Assembly: GCA_963855995.1 (NCBI GenBank)
Contig: OY979725.1
Span: 992,001 to 1,056,000 of the forward strand
Direction: 5' to 3'
Origin: Muricea muricata
Lineage: Eukaryota; Cnidaria; Anthozoa; Malacalcyonacea; Plexauridae
Length of the DNA: 64,000 bases
A program made the position numbers and the translations under genes. This document shows, one piece after another, positions 36,598-49,445 of the stretch. A model generated the notes under the pieces. That model ran no database searches and was not told where the DNA came from. It saw only the letters and a list, made by a program, of their open reading frames with translations. Positions within the stretch are counted from its first letter, which is position 1. Every line of letters begins with the position of its first letter.

Positions 36598-39500
36598 ATC
36601 ATGTTTAACCAAAGTCATAAAATCTCTGAAAACAGCAGTCCTTATAATAACGTTTTTAAACGCTAAAGACACAATAATTAGTGTAATAATAGGCTTGGTT
36701 AAATAATGACAAAATTTGATCATGTTTAACCAAACTCATAAAATCTCTGAAAACAATACAGCACTAACAGCAGCCCTTACAACAACATTTTCCAACACTA
36801 AAGACACAATAACTCGTGTAATAATAGGCTTCGCTAAACAATGACAAAATTTGTACATATTTAACCAAAGTTATAAAATCTCTGAAAACAGTAACTTCAA
36901 TCCTTATAATAACATTTTAAAACATTAAAGACACAATAATTCGTGTAATAATAGGCTTGGTTAAATAATTGATCATGTTTAACCAAATTCATAAAATCTC
37001 TGAAAACAATACAGCACTAACAGCAGCCCTTACAACAACATTTTCCAACACTAAAGACACAATAACTCGTGTAATAATAGGCTTCGCTAAACAATGACAA
37101 AATTTGTACATATTTAACCAAAGTTATAAAATCTCTGAAAACAGTAACTTCAATCCTTATAATAACATTTTAAAACATTAAAGACACAATAATTCGTGTA
37201 ATAATAGGCTTGGTTAAATAATTGATCATGTTTAACCAAATTCATAAAATCTCTGAAAACAATACAGCACTAACAGCAGCCCTTACAACAACATTTTCCA
37301 ACACTAAAGACACAATAACTCGTGTAATAATAGGCTTCGCTAAACAATGACAAAATTTGTACATATTTAACCAAAGTTATAAAATCTCTGAAAACAGTAA
37401 CTTCAATCCTTATAATAACATTTTAAAACATTAAAGACACAATAATTCGTGTAATAATAGGCTTGGTTAAATAATTGATCATGTTTAACCAAATTCATAA
37501 AATCTCTGAAAACAATACAGCACTAACAGCAGCCCTTACAACAACATTTTCCAACACTAAAGACACAATAACTCGTGTAATAATAGGCTTCGCTAAACAA
37601 TGACAAAATTTGTACATATTTAACCAAAGTTATAAAATCTCTGAAAACAGTAACTTCAATCCTTATAATAACATTTTAAAACATTAAAGACACAATAATT
37701 CGTGTAATAATGGCCTTGGTTAAACAATGACAAAATTTGTACATATTTAACCAAAGTTATAAAATCTCTGAAAACAGTAACTTCAATCCTTATAATAACA
37801 TTTTAAAACATTAAAGACACAATAATTCGTGTAATAATAGGCTTGGTTAAATAATTGATCATGTTTAACCAAATTCATAAAATCTCTGAAAACAATACAG
37901 CACTAACAGCAGCCCTTACAACAACATTTTCCAACACTAAAGACACAATAACTCGTGTAATAATAGGCTTCGCTAAACAATGACAAAATTTGTACATATT
38001 TAACCAAAGTTATAAAATCTCTGAAAACAGTAACTTCAATCCTTATAATAACATTTTAAAACATTAAAGACACAATAATTCGTGTAATAATGGCCTTGGT
38101 TAAACAATGACAAAATTTGTACATATTTAACCAAAGTTATAAAATCTCTGAAAACAGTAACTTCAATCCTTATAATAACATTTTCCAACACTAAAGACAC
38201 AATAATTCGTGTAATAATAGACTTGGTTAAATAATGACAAAATTTGATCATGTTTAACCAAACTCATAAAATCTCTGAAAACAATACAGCACTAACAGCA
38301 GCCCTTACAACAACATTTTCCAACACTAAAGACACAATAATTCGTGTAATAATAGGCTTCGCTAAACAATGACAAAATTTGTACATATTTAACCAAAGTT
38401 ATAAAATCTCTGAAAACAGTAACTTCAATCCTTATAATAACATTTTTAAACATTAAAGACAAAATAATTCGTGTAATAATGGGCTTGGTTAACCAATGAC
38501 AAAATTTGTACATATTTAACCAAAGTTATAAAATCTCTGAAAACAGTAACTTCAATCCTTATAATAACATTTTCCAACACTAAAGACACAATAATTCGTG
38601 TAATAATAGACTTGGTTAAATAATGACAAAATTTGATCATGTTTAACCAAACTCATAAAATCTCTGAAAACAATACAGCACTAACAGCAGCCCTTACAAC
38701 AACATTTTCCAACACTAAAGACACAATAATTCGTGTAATAATAGGCTTCGCTAAACAATGACAAAATTTGTACATATTTAACCAAAGTTATAAAATCTCT
38801 GAAAACAGTAACTTCAATCCTTATAATAACATTTTTAAACATTAAAGACAAAATAATTCGTGTAATAATGGGCTTGGTTAACCAATGACAAAATTTGTAC
38901 ATATTTAACCAAAGTTATAAAATCTCTGAAAACAGTAACTTCAATCCTTATAATAACATTTTTAAACATTAAAGACACAATAATTCGTGTAATAATGGGC
39001 TTGGTTAAACAATGACAAAATTTGTACATATTTAACCAAAGGTATAAAATCTCTGAAAACAGTAACTTCAATCCTTATAATAACATTTTCCAACACTAAA
39101 GACACAATAATTCGTGTAATAATGGGCTTGGTTAAACAATTAACCAAAGTTATAAAATCTCTGAAAACAGTAACTTCAATCCTTATAATAACATTTTTAA
39201 ACATTAAAGACACAATAATTCGTGTAATAATGGGCTTGGTTAAACAATTAACCAAAGTTATAAAATCTCTGAAAACAGTAACTTCAATCCTTATAATAAC
39301 ATTTTCCAACACTAAAGACACAATAATTCGTGTAATAATAGACTTGGTTAAATAATGACAAAATTTGATCATGTTTAACCAAACTCATAAAATCTCTGAA
39401 AACAATACAGCACTAACAGCAGCCCTTACAACAACATTTTCCAACACTAAAGACACAATAATTCGTGTAATAATAGGCTTCGCTAAACAATGACAAAATT

Positions 39501-39684
39501 TGTACATATTTAACCAAAGTTATAAAATCTCTGAAAACAATAACTTCAATCCTTATAATAACATTTTTAAACATTAAAGACACAATAATTCGTGTAATAA
39601 TGGGCTTGGTTAAACAATGACAAAATTTGTACATATTTAACCAAAGTTATAAAATCTCTGAAAACTGTAACTTCAATCCTTATA
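36598..39684 (-). repeat. 127-bp satellite array, inverted block with 253-bp higher-order repeat
   Basis: The same monomer continues in reverse complement from GATCATGTTTAACCAAAG at 36597 to the junction with gene C intron sequence at about 39684. Two variants (one with extra GCTGCTGTTAGTGCTG-type sequence) alternate: GATCATGTTTAACC recurs at 36971, 37224 and 37477 (253-bp steps), then at 37857 (380 = three monomers). Confidence 0.9.
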
Positions 39685-39816
39685 AAATCTACAATATGCA
39701 TGGACTAGACTTCTTTGTTGATCATTTAAATATTACATATTGTACCAAAAGAATATCAGGTATAAGTTTTGTTGCTTAATAACACAAATTGCCACAAATA
39801 TCTTATCTCAACCAAC

Positions 39817-42179
39817 CTTTGTTTTAAGCTCCTTTAGTTCATTTTGGTGCTATAAATTTAACATGAACAGACAATTTATGTTGTAGACATAAAGTTGTAA
39901 AGAATTCAAATTTGTCAAGATTAATTTAACGGCAGACCTCTAAATGAACTTGCTTCATGTCATTTTTGTGCTATTGGAGAAAATGTAAATTGTTATATGT
40001 CTCCACATGTTGCAGTTTATAGTCATACAAGTCAATACAAAAAAGCCACACATAAAAACACTTAAAAGTTAAGTTACCATTTCTTTTAAAGTTGAAACTT
40101 CAACTGTGAGACTTTCAAGTTTTGCTTTAAGTTCTTCCACGTCAGATTGTTTTGCACTATCGTTACCAACAACATTGACCAAAAAGTTGCAATTACTCAT
40201 ATGAGTCTGAAATAAACAAAACAAGATCGGCAATAATTAAGTACGTATTGAACACTCTACATCTAGAAGGGTTGCAGCAACCATTTACAGGATTCCATAC
40301 ACTTCTATTCTAAACTTGCATATTAGCAGAGAAAAAACAACATATGTCACCATGCATAGCTGTGAGGCCCTGTTAGGGGGTTTTGAATGATCCATAAGCC
40401 ATTGTAAATGATAAAAGTAATCCATATTCCATTTTGTAAACCAAAATATCCCTAAAATCAACTAACAAAACTAACATCATAATCAATATCCTTGAATCCT
40501 AAAATCTACTCTAATAATCCATAATCCTCTTTTCAGCTTCAAATAACCCATAATTTATTGGAAAAACCCCATATAATCCATAATCTTAAGACCCTAATAG
40601 GGCTTCAGCTGTCAAGCTGGCAGCTAGAAGAACTAGTAGTGAGACTGGTGATGTTATGTGTTAGTGATGAAAACACATCAAACATGACTGCAACATAATT
40701 GTAGTTAAATTCATCTTTATAAATTAAACCACTTCCTAACTTATTTGTACCAACTTGCTACCGGTACAGACAATCGACATTATTACATCCTAAAACATAC
40801 ACTAGTCAAATTATTATTAAATATGTTTGAGAATAGTCTACCGATATTTCTAGAGCTTTCATGTATACATTAGTATATAGTATCCACTTTATGTGATGAC
40901 CAAATGAATACGAATAAATGCTAAATTTCAAAATCAGACTACAAGTAGACACACGGTTGGTAAATAGATTTTGCAGTATGAGATACAAAATGTTGAGTGT
41001 CCCAGTGAGAGATTAAGTGCTGAGGCGTGTGACCCTTGGGGGGGGGAGGGGTGTGACTTGTAAGGTATGATTAATGTTACTCAACTACCGAAGTGTTCAT
41101 GTTACTCGATTATCTAAGTTGCAAACAAAGTTTTCCACTCCTTTTAAGAGACACATCATTACCTCTAGCGATGAACCTAAGTTTCCCACCCAGTTACATC
41201 CCTCGTTGCAACAATTTACATCCATCTTCTTGAACAAACGTCTTGCTGCCTGGTCTTCAAACACCTTTAAGATCATGATAAAATAATTCACACACTGGCT
41301 TGCTTCAACACATACCATCAACACATACCATCAAACAAATGAAGCTAGTTACCATCGCTTTGGATATTCCAATCCTGCACGAAGGGCAACGAGGATCTGC
41401 TCTATTAAAAAACAACAGTATCATGAGGAGAGGGTAGTTTTGTTAAATTTTTCAAGGGAGCAACTCAAGGAATTTAAAAATAAAAAAATTGCTATCTAAT
41501 TAGAGAAAATGATATTCAGTGGGGGTCAGTAACACATCTCAAGTGGTAACCAACTAAAATTGTGTTCAAAAGGATTGAAAATAGGGGGTGCCTATATTAA
41601 ATGGGTTGGCGTGCGATATCTAGAAATGTTACCTATTCTGCTACTAATCTCTTTATTGGGACACCAAATTGGAAAGTTTGTAAAATGTGTGATTTACTAA
41701 ATTTAATAGAAAATATATAGAAGACAAGAAAATTTTACAGGGGAGATAGCCGCTTGGGCTGCAGTAATTCCTGCATATTTTTTTCTATTTGCTTATTTTT
41801 TTATTTTATGAGATAATTTGCATGCATTTCTTGACAGACTCGCTTCATTTTTGTGTCAAAATCAAATTTCTTAACAACAAAAGGGCGAGAATTCTGTATA
41901 TCCATACTAAAATACGCAACAGTCAATGCTAGTTTATAGTCTTGGTAATAAACACTGGGATTATGTATTGTAACAAAATCATTCATAAATAACACTGAAT
42001 TTCCCAACTTATTTGAGAATATCGTCGATGCACAGAGCACAAAACTGGTGTCCACAATCTCGAATTTGAACAGGATCTTTTAAAATCTCGAGACAAATAG
42101 TGCATTCCCAGGATTCCCTTGCCGCATTTTGGTCTACGAACCAAATTAAAGGATAGCCAGAATGGCCGTTTGTGGCCAT
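39817..42179 (-). pseudogene. Truncated TRAF-like gene C (5' half only)
   Basis: Five exons match the paralogues: 42179-42013 (RING), 41401-41353, 41264-41163 (zinc finger), 40206-40078 and 39817-39849 (HQNELKELKTK). All are open. Two lesions are visible. The exon 1 donor reads CTCAAATAAG where A, B, D and E have CTCAAGTAAG, so the GT is AT, and read-through meets TAA at once. Further 3' exons including MATH are absent: intron sequence stops at ~39684 where the satellite begins, and no MATH exon occurs between there and gene B. At best it could make a RING-only fragment. Coding exons remain otherwise uninterrupted, so loss looks recent. Confidence 0.8.
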
Positions 42180-42611
42180 TAATAAGCAGATCCTTGTCAA
42201 AGACAACGATGACTTTTAAAATTAGTTCTGCATGATTACTTGCAAATAAGAAAGAAGTGAACTTTCGATTTCGAGTAGTACCCAATACCTCCCAACACCA
42301 ATTTACACCACCACAGATGTGTACTTCTACCAATCATATTGTCTTATTACAGTAGTCGCATGATACACGTGCGAACCAAAACACGAAGTAGATTTTCTGG
42401 CCGGTCACTAATATACAGCACAACTCAGGATACATTGATTAAAATTATCTGAGCAATTTTTTCGAGAAGTCGAGTGGTAAATGAGAGACTTATTCTACAG
42501 TGTTTTATACCCAACATTGTTTACTTGTTCATTTTTAATTACTGTCAAAGGAGACTAACATAACCGGCCCGTGCTGTGGTAGCTTCCTAAGCCATTGTAT
42601 ATGTCTATGTA
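42180..42611. other. Upstream flank of gene C
   Basis: The first ~100 nt resemble the flanks of the B and D copies; the remainder is unassigned and ends at the RT relic of the gene D unit. Confidence 0.4.
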
Positions 42612-43095
42612 GTTCTGTATTTGGCTTATACCATGGGCGTTCTAATAAATAACTTCCGATAGTGTTGTGTCATCCGCAAATTGCCATATATCTGAGGTAT
42701 TTCCTGTTATTCACAGATCATTTATCATGGCAAAAAAGCAATGGGCCCAATTTAGTACCTTGTGGAATACCTGCAGGTACTATTTTGTATTCAAAAAAAC
42801 AATGACTGTTTCATTTAACTCGTTGTAATCTCAGCCACGTAGGAATTCAATCAGCCAATTAAAAACAGATGATTTTATTCCTAAACTAAAAAGTTTACCA
42901 ATTAAAATTCTATGATCCAACAGTGCAATTCGTACACACGAGCCTGTTCTATCTGTAGCCCCTACCAATTATGCAGCATCGAAATGAGAAAAAGGTGGTG
43001 CACGAATCAGGGATAAACCAAAATTGTTTAGGGTAGATGACTTTCAGCAGGGCTGGTTTTATTTCTTGTTCAATAACACACGCTTCACAGCCTTT
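42612..43095 (-). pseudogene. Non-LTR RT relic downstream of gene D
   Basis: Close copy of the relic at 18768-19300, starting at the same GTTCTGTATTTGGC word and ending in the shared GCCTTTACTCGGCC flank. It has extra small deletions (for example around the motif A region) and no long frame. Confidence 0.7.
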
Positions 43096-43488
43096 ACTCG
43101 GCCTTTACACGACATGCTACCGCATCTAAATTTTGTTATATCAACAATTGTGGTGGATTATATGCGAGTGTTGTCCAAGTGACCCCACTAATAGTACGAG
43201 CGCTGTAAACATAAGTGATACTTGATACAATTCGTGCAAGCTATTAGTGATTTTGAATAAAATGTTTCGTAGTTAGCCTGTATGATAAAACAAAATAAAC
43301 ACGTAACAATTAATGTTACGTGAAAAAATGTTATGTCCTTTGTTGTGCTATTATACATGTCAAATTTCTTTCAAATGGAAGTATTTAATAATGTCTCGCC
43401 GATTTCCATGGTATTATAAAAACTCGAATAATGTGACTGTCCAGTACTCCAGTGATCAATACGAACTGCAGAATGTACATTCAATGTT

Positions 43489-46400
43489 CTACTTCAGTAC
43501 TTCCAGAGCAATGTACACAGCGCCATTTTTAATGTACTGTCGGCTGCGTGCAGTGGAATGGAGCATAAACTCTGGAAAACCACGGCCTTTGTTGCTTTCA
43601 TCTACAGGTCTATTGAATGGTTCTTGTCCCTCTGGAGTCAGAACCATTTGGTAATTATTTACTTGTAGTCCGTCATTTTGTTGATCAACAACGATAAATC
43701 TGACTCTTTTGGTAAAAGGCCACTCCAAACTGTCGTCACGTTCACCTGGCACTAAACACAAAAAAACGCCCATATATCCTGTGTAACCCCTAGGACCTTC
43801 GTTCAAATAAACTAGAACCTTCATTCTGTATTCATGACTGGTGTAAAATGGTTCACCGTTAATTTTCCCGACGTTGTCATTGGGTATTGCTTGATTCAAC
43901 TTCCTTGTGAAGTTTGGTATCTTCACGGCAATTGTAACTGTAGGGTTAAGCTGGAGTTGTTCCAGTGATTGTAGAAAAGTTGATGGTACCGGTGTGAAGG
44001 TGGCATAGAATGAGATCTGATCTTCCAATTTCTTTAATTCCCTGTCGCACTAACGTAAAAAGCAAGCTACAAATTTGCCCTTTTCATTACGGGATCCACA
44101 ATGTTGATTTTCAAAAAGGGAGGCAGTATATGAATATATGAATATACACCTCCAATTAACGTTCTAGCTACGGCCCTATTTGTTTTCATGCATTTTTTTT
44201 CATCTCAATATTCAAACAATTTAATATCTACAAACAATCACAGTGTGAAATTAAAAATCTATACCAACCTTAACATTCATTTCAGACATTTCTTTCAAGT
44301 CAACGTCATGCTGAATGGGAAATAAACACATACTTGAAGCAAATTGTTAAATGCTCATGGCCTCATTGAAGAATTCACAACAAATCTACAATATGCATGT
44401 ACTAGACTTGATTCATTGTTGATCATTTAAATATTACATATTGTACAAAAGAATATCAGATATAAGTTTGTTGCTTAACACAAATTGCCACAAATATCTG
44501 ATCTCAACAAACCTTTGTTTTAAGCTCCTTGAGCTCATTTTGGTGCTGTAAATTTAACATGAACAGACAATTTATGTGTTGTAGACATAAAGTTGTAAAG
44601 AAGTCAAATTTGTCAAGATTAATTTAATGCCAGACCTCTAAATGAACTTGCTTCATGTCATTTTTGTGCTATTGGAGAAAATGTAAATTGTTATATGTCT
44701 CCACATGTTGCAGTTTATAGTCTTACAAGTCAATACAAAAAAGCCAAAATATAAAAACACTTAAAAGTTAAGTTACCATTTCTTTTAAAGTTGAAACTTC
44801 AATTGTGAGGCATTCAAGTTTTGCTTTAAGTTCTTGCACATCAGATTGTTTTGCACTATCGTTACCATCAATATTGACCAAAAAGTTGCAACTGCTCATA
44901 TGAGTCTCAAATAAGCAAAACAAGATCAGCAATAATTAAGTGATCAACACTCCAAATTCAGAAAGGTTACAGTAACATTAACAAGATTCCATGCACTTCT
45001 ATTCTAAACTTGCATATTCGCAGAGAAAACCCCCCAACATATTTCCCCATGCATAGCTGTGAGGCCCTCTTAGGGGGTTCTGAATAATCCATAATCCAAC
45101 ATAAATAATAAAAGTAACCCATATCCCATTTTGTAAACCAAAATAACCCTAAAATCAACTAAAAAAACGTCCTAACCAGTACCTAAAATCCTAAAATCTA
45201 GTCTAAAATCTAGTCTAAATAATCCATAATCCTCTTTTTCACCTGTGCGCTCGTCCAAAGGGCCGAAAAGTTCAGGCTGAGGATCGACATTGGTCGATAA
45301 AATCGTAACTAAACGCTTGTCCTGCCATGTCAAACAAACTAAATTTTCATCTTATCGTGTCCGAATTTCACCGCGTTTAAGTTTTATGATTTTTAAATCG
45401 GCTGGAAAAAGTTTCCCATTATGGCGCAAGGTCAAGCATGAGCAAGTTTTGTTTTCAAGCAAATGTTGAAGTAAAGAAACTGAGGAAAAATAGATATCGA
45501 AATAGAAATGACGGTAAGTATTATAGTAGGGTTTTCCCAGGAAATCAACAACTTTGAAACCGAAACTTCGCGCCCTTTCCGCATCATTTCATCATTTGTT
45601 TAGCTAAGGAAACTTGAAAGCGCGGCACGAAATATGTTTCAGTCATTCAGAATCGGCTAACATCCAAACTTTAATACCAAATTTGTTCAGTTTTTCAGGG
45701 ATATATTGCTTGAAAGATAAACGACCATTAAATTTAATCAAACCTTCATCGATCGAAAGATTTTATCCAGGCACATAAACATTTTGAAAAGCTTTTCGAG
45801 CTTTGAAATAAGGGGCCGAATTTTTGTAAGTTTATCCGTAGGGTTTTCTTGCCGCGGGCCGAAATATGAAAATGCCTGTTTAAAATTCAAAAACGTCTCA
45901 AAGGAATTGTAGTTTTGAAGCCAGAATAAAAATAAACAGAAGGGCCACTCGAGTCGGAGCCTTTGAAGTTTGTGTCTCCACGCATGTCGCATTACGCATG
46001 TTCATTATGCAGGTTCTGGCCAGTCAATTGCCTTTTCTGGCCAATAGGAACGCTGAACAGGCCGTTCCGCCATTATTCTGGCCAGTCAATTGCATAAAAA
46101 TAGGGAGACATGTTGCACTGCAGAGTGGCCCTTCTGTTTATGTCTATTCTGTGGTTTTGAAGCCAGTATTTTCTAAAAACAAATATGAATCCCAATAAAG
46201 GGAGATTTATGGTAGTTGGTTTATTCCCATCAAAATGTTGAGGCCAAAAAATGCAGACATTTCATCGCGGTCGATTGTAAAATTTTGATCGTTGAATTTT
46301 GAACGCGCATATGAAATGGTAGCATGCACAACTAACAAGATCGAAAAACTGATCGCCGAAAAACAAATCGAAAAAGTCCTTGGGGGAAGCGTTTAAACCC

Positions 46401-47605
46401 GTAAAGCGTAAAATTTACGCAATCAGCCTTTAGCTGCGAAGAATTTTTAATTAAACTATCTATCTATCTCAACACTCAACTATGTTACTCAATTATATCC
46501 AAGTTGCAAACACAGTTTTCCACTCCCATCTCCTTTTAATTTTTAAGAGATGCATCATTACCTCTAGCAATGAACCTAAATTTCCCACCCAGTTACATCC
46601 CTCATTGCAACAATTTACATCCATCTTCTTGATCAAACGTCTTGCTGCCTGGTCTTCAAACACCTTTAAGATCATGACAAAATAATTCACACACTTGCTT
46701 GCTTCAACACGTACCATCAACACATACCATGAAACAAATTAAGCTATATAGTTACCATTGCTTTGGATATTTCAATCCTGCACGAAGGGCAACGAGGATC
46801 TGCTCTATTAAAAACCAAAGTATCATGAGGAGGGGGTCGTTTTGTTAAATTTTTCAAGGGAGCAACTCCAGGAATTTAAAAATAAAAAAAATGCTATCTA
46901 ATTAGAGAAAATGATAATCAGTGGGGGTCAGTAACACATCTCAAGTGGTAACCAACAAAAACTGTGTCCAAGAGGATTGAAAATAGGGGGTGCTTATATC
47001 AAATGGGTTGGCGTGCGATACCTACAAATGTTATTCCGCTACTATATTAAATCTCTTCATTGGTAAAATGCGTGGCAGAGATTCGTGAAATTTAATAGAA
47101 AATATATATAGAAGCCAACAAAATTGTACAGGGGAGATATCCCCTGTGTAGGCAAACTTTCCACTTGCCGACATAAAATACTGGGATGTATCGAATCTAA
47201 CCATGTACTTCCGCTTGGGCTGCAGTTACGTGTCAAAATCAAATTTGATAACGAAAGTGCGAGAATATGTATCTATAGAATATATCTGTACTAAGATACG
47301 CAATATATCTATACTAAAATACGAGACTATATCTATACTAAAACACGTAACAATCAATGCTACTTTATAGCCTCGGTAATAAACACTGGGATTATGTAAC
47401 CACATCATTTATAAATAACACCAAACTTCCCAACTTACTTGAGAATATCGTCGATGCAGAGAGCACAAAACTGGTGTCCACAATCTCGAATTTGAACGGG
47501 ATCTTTTAAAACCTCGAGACAAATAGCGCATTCCCAGGACTCTCTTGCCGCATTTTGATCTACGAACCAAATTACAGGATAGCCAGAATGGCCGCGTGTG
47601 GCCAT
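43489..47605 (-). CDS. TRAF-like RING/zinc-finger/coiled-coil/MATH protein, gene D
   Basis: Seven-exon model: 47605-47439, 46804-46756, 46663-46562, 44905-44777, 44545-44513, 44310-44269 and 44049-43489, in phase, 360 residues. RING, short TRAF-type zinc finger (CCNEGC, HMSSC) and MATH domain (EPFYTSHEY, DDSLEWPFTK, HSTARSRQYIKNG) are complete. The coiled coil is shorter than in A and B: the 54- and 21-nt exons are missing (a decayed piece of the 54-nt exon may remain near 44160-44192), and the second small exon is 42 nt. Exon 4 follows a weaker acceptor (TTTGAG). Intron 3 contains a piggyBac relic with a MITE in it, and a 1.08-kb element lies about 70 nt upstream of the ATG. Same inferred ubiquitin-ligase/adaptor role as A. 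Confidence 0.78.
45240..46445 (-). mobile_element. piggyBac transposase relic in intron 3 of gene D
   Basis: Minus-strand fragments read KIRPLISKLEKLF, then (other frame) DEGLIKFNGRLSFKQYIPEK and FGIKVWMLADSE, the DE..x(F)KGR.SFKQY.P.KP.K.GIK.W core of piggyBac transposases. Frameshifts and stops break it, and clear TTAA-bounded ends were not found. Interrupted by the MITE at 45922-46153. Confidence 0.7.
45922..46153. mobile_element. MITE nested in the piggyBac relic
   Basis: Imperfect terminal inverted repeats of ~28 nt (AGAATAAAAATAAACAGAAG, then GGCCACTC; complement at the right end) are flanked by a direct repeat GTTTTGAAGC at 45912-45921 and 46154-46163. A 9-10-bp duplication suggests a hAT- or MULE-type parent. 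An internal direct repeat TTCTGGCCAGTCAATTGC is present. Confidence 0.6.
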
Positions 47606-47673
47606 TATTGAGCAGATCCTTGTTAAAAACAACGATAACTTTTAAAATAGTTCTGCATGATTACTTGCACATA

Positions 47674-48750
47674 GTTGACCTGAATCTATAAGGACGTAAA
47701 CGTGCTTATACTCAGTTATACAAATGTGCATACGTTAAAATCTCAAACTTGATTGGTTGCATGAAGGCTATGTGATAAGTGCATAGAAGGGCTAAACGAG
47801 CGATCTAGCATGTACATCTCGTTGCGTAAATAGTAATCACTAAATTCTTGTACAAAATAAAATAAAATGATCATTATTTTCAAAGTATTAGCTACCTAAA
47901 GCTGTGATACATGTTAGAAACTGGACCTTACATTATATTGTTCAAGAGTTACCGTCAAACATTTGCAAAAGTGTACAGCGGGCATTTCACAATATCACAA
48001 CTCACAATACTGTATAATGCATTATAATATAGCATTTGTAAATTCTGAACTCTGATTGGCTAAGAGCCGTGTTGATATAACTCTATATCAACACGGAAAA
48101 TTTCCCGCCACTCTTCTGTTAAAGTTCTTTGTGCTATATTAAAAAAAAAATACAAACATTTTTTCCGTATTGATATACAGTTATATCAACACTCGTGAAA
48201 ATTGGAAAAACTCGAAATTGTGTGAAAACACTCCGCCCTGCGGGCGTCGTGTTTCCACACAATTTCTCGTTTTTCCAGTTTCCACTCGTGTTGATATAAC
48301 TGTATATCAACATGGAAAATGTTTTATATTTCTTAAATGTCAATCACATTGAACACATACTGTATGTTTTGGAATGTTCATTGGACTAATTGACTGTAGC
48401 TTGGATAATTGTCTACAAATTGTAGCTGCTATAATAGTGAAGACTAATCACAAATCCCATCGGGCATTAGATTACTGCGAGTTGCAAGCATAATCCGTCA
48501 AATTGACTTTCTTTACACAGTTATCATTTGCATGTATTGACCATGCAAACTACAAAATGATTAACTCAGAACAACAAAGTTAGTATATAAGACAGCTGAT
48601 ACAATAGCCAATCAAATATTACTATGTTCAGTTTAGCCATATTTTGCATATAGGTGAAATAGCAAGAGCCAATAAGAAATGGCAATTTTCCGTGTCTTTC
48701 GTGGCGTTAATGATATTAATGAGGTTTTACGTCCTTAGATGCAGGTCAAC
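47674..48750. mobile_element. 1.08-kb TA-flanked non-autonomous element upstream of gene D
   Basis: Ends GTTGACCTGAATCTATAAGG and its imperfect complement (CTTAGATGCAGGTCAAC) are flanked by TA. Flanking words (TTACTTGCA before, ATAAGAAAGAAG after) are contiguous upstream of genes B and C, so this is a clean insertion into the gene D upstream region. TA duplication suggests a Tc1/mariner-type parent. No transposase frame. Contains a foldback at about 48064-48320. Confidence 0.65.
48064..48320. repeat. Foldback repeat with GTTGATATAACTGTATATCAAC-type arms
   Basis: Inverted arms (TATCAACACTCGTG, AAACTCGAAATTGTGTG and their complements) meet at a GC-rich loop CGCCCTGCGGGCG near 48235. A shorter copy of the GTTGATATAAC palindrome lies at about 48071-48097. 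Confidence 0.6.
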
Positions 48751-48982
48751 TAATAAGAAAGAAGTCAACTTTCGATTTCGAGTGGTACCATAGATATTAG
48801 AAAGGGGAATGGATTGGCAACGCTGTTCAATACTATACACGATCTTCGGTTCAGTTATTTTGAATAAACCGGATGAACGAAATTGAGTTCATGAGCATAA
48901 TTACCATACAAGTTGGGCAATGTTTGCTTCCGGTGTGCTCAACTGAAGATAAAATATACATAGCAGAAGAGTTGCCATAGAT

Positions 48983-49162
<180 letters not shown>

Positions 49163-49200
49163 TGTATATGTATACAGCAATGTATAAAGCTATTTCAATT

Positions 49201-49445
49201 AAGGTTGTCCTTTGAAAAGCACAAACTTTTAACTATGAGCGCGCAAGGGATGATGGATTATGGTTTATTTAGGCTTTGATGTCCGGAGAATTACCTTCAG
49301 CTTGTAGGAAGCAAATTTACCGTCATATGTTTCCTGTTTGCCCTTGGTGCTATTTCAAAGAATGTTTAAAAGTAAAAATAATCAATAACCCGTCAGCCAT
49401 TGCGCGCTTATAGTCTACAGTTTACGCTTTTGAAAGGACAACCTT
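49201..49445. repeat. Foldback MITE
   Basis: Termini AAGGTTGTCCTTTGAAAAGC and its near-perfect complement enclose ~200 bp, with further pairing (GAGCGCGCAAGG / CATTGCGCGCTTA). No coding. Confidence 0.6.

Noticed and set aside
36290-39634. Open frames of 70-136 codons across the satellite (repeats of ITRII.S...ENVIIRIE)
   Set aside because: Produced by tandem repetition of the 127-bp monomer; equivalent frames occur on both strands and there is no gene context.
35200-39684. CRISPR-like or clustered repeat interpretation of the array
   Set aside because: The repeats are contiguous tandem monomers without unique spacers, in a eukaryotic genome.
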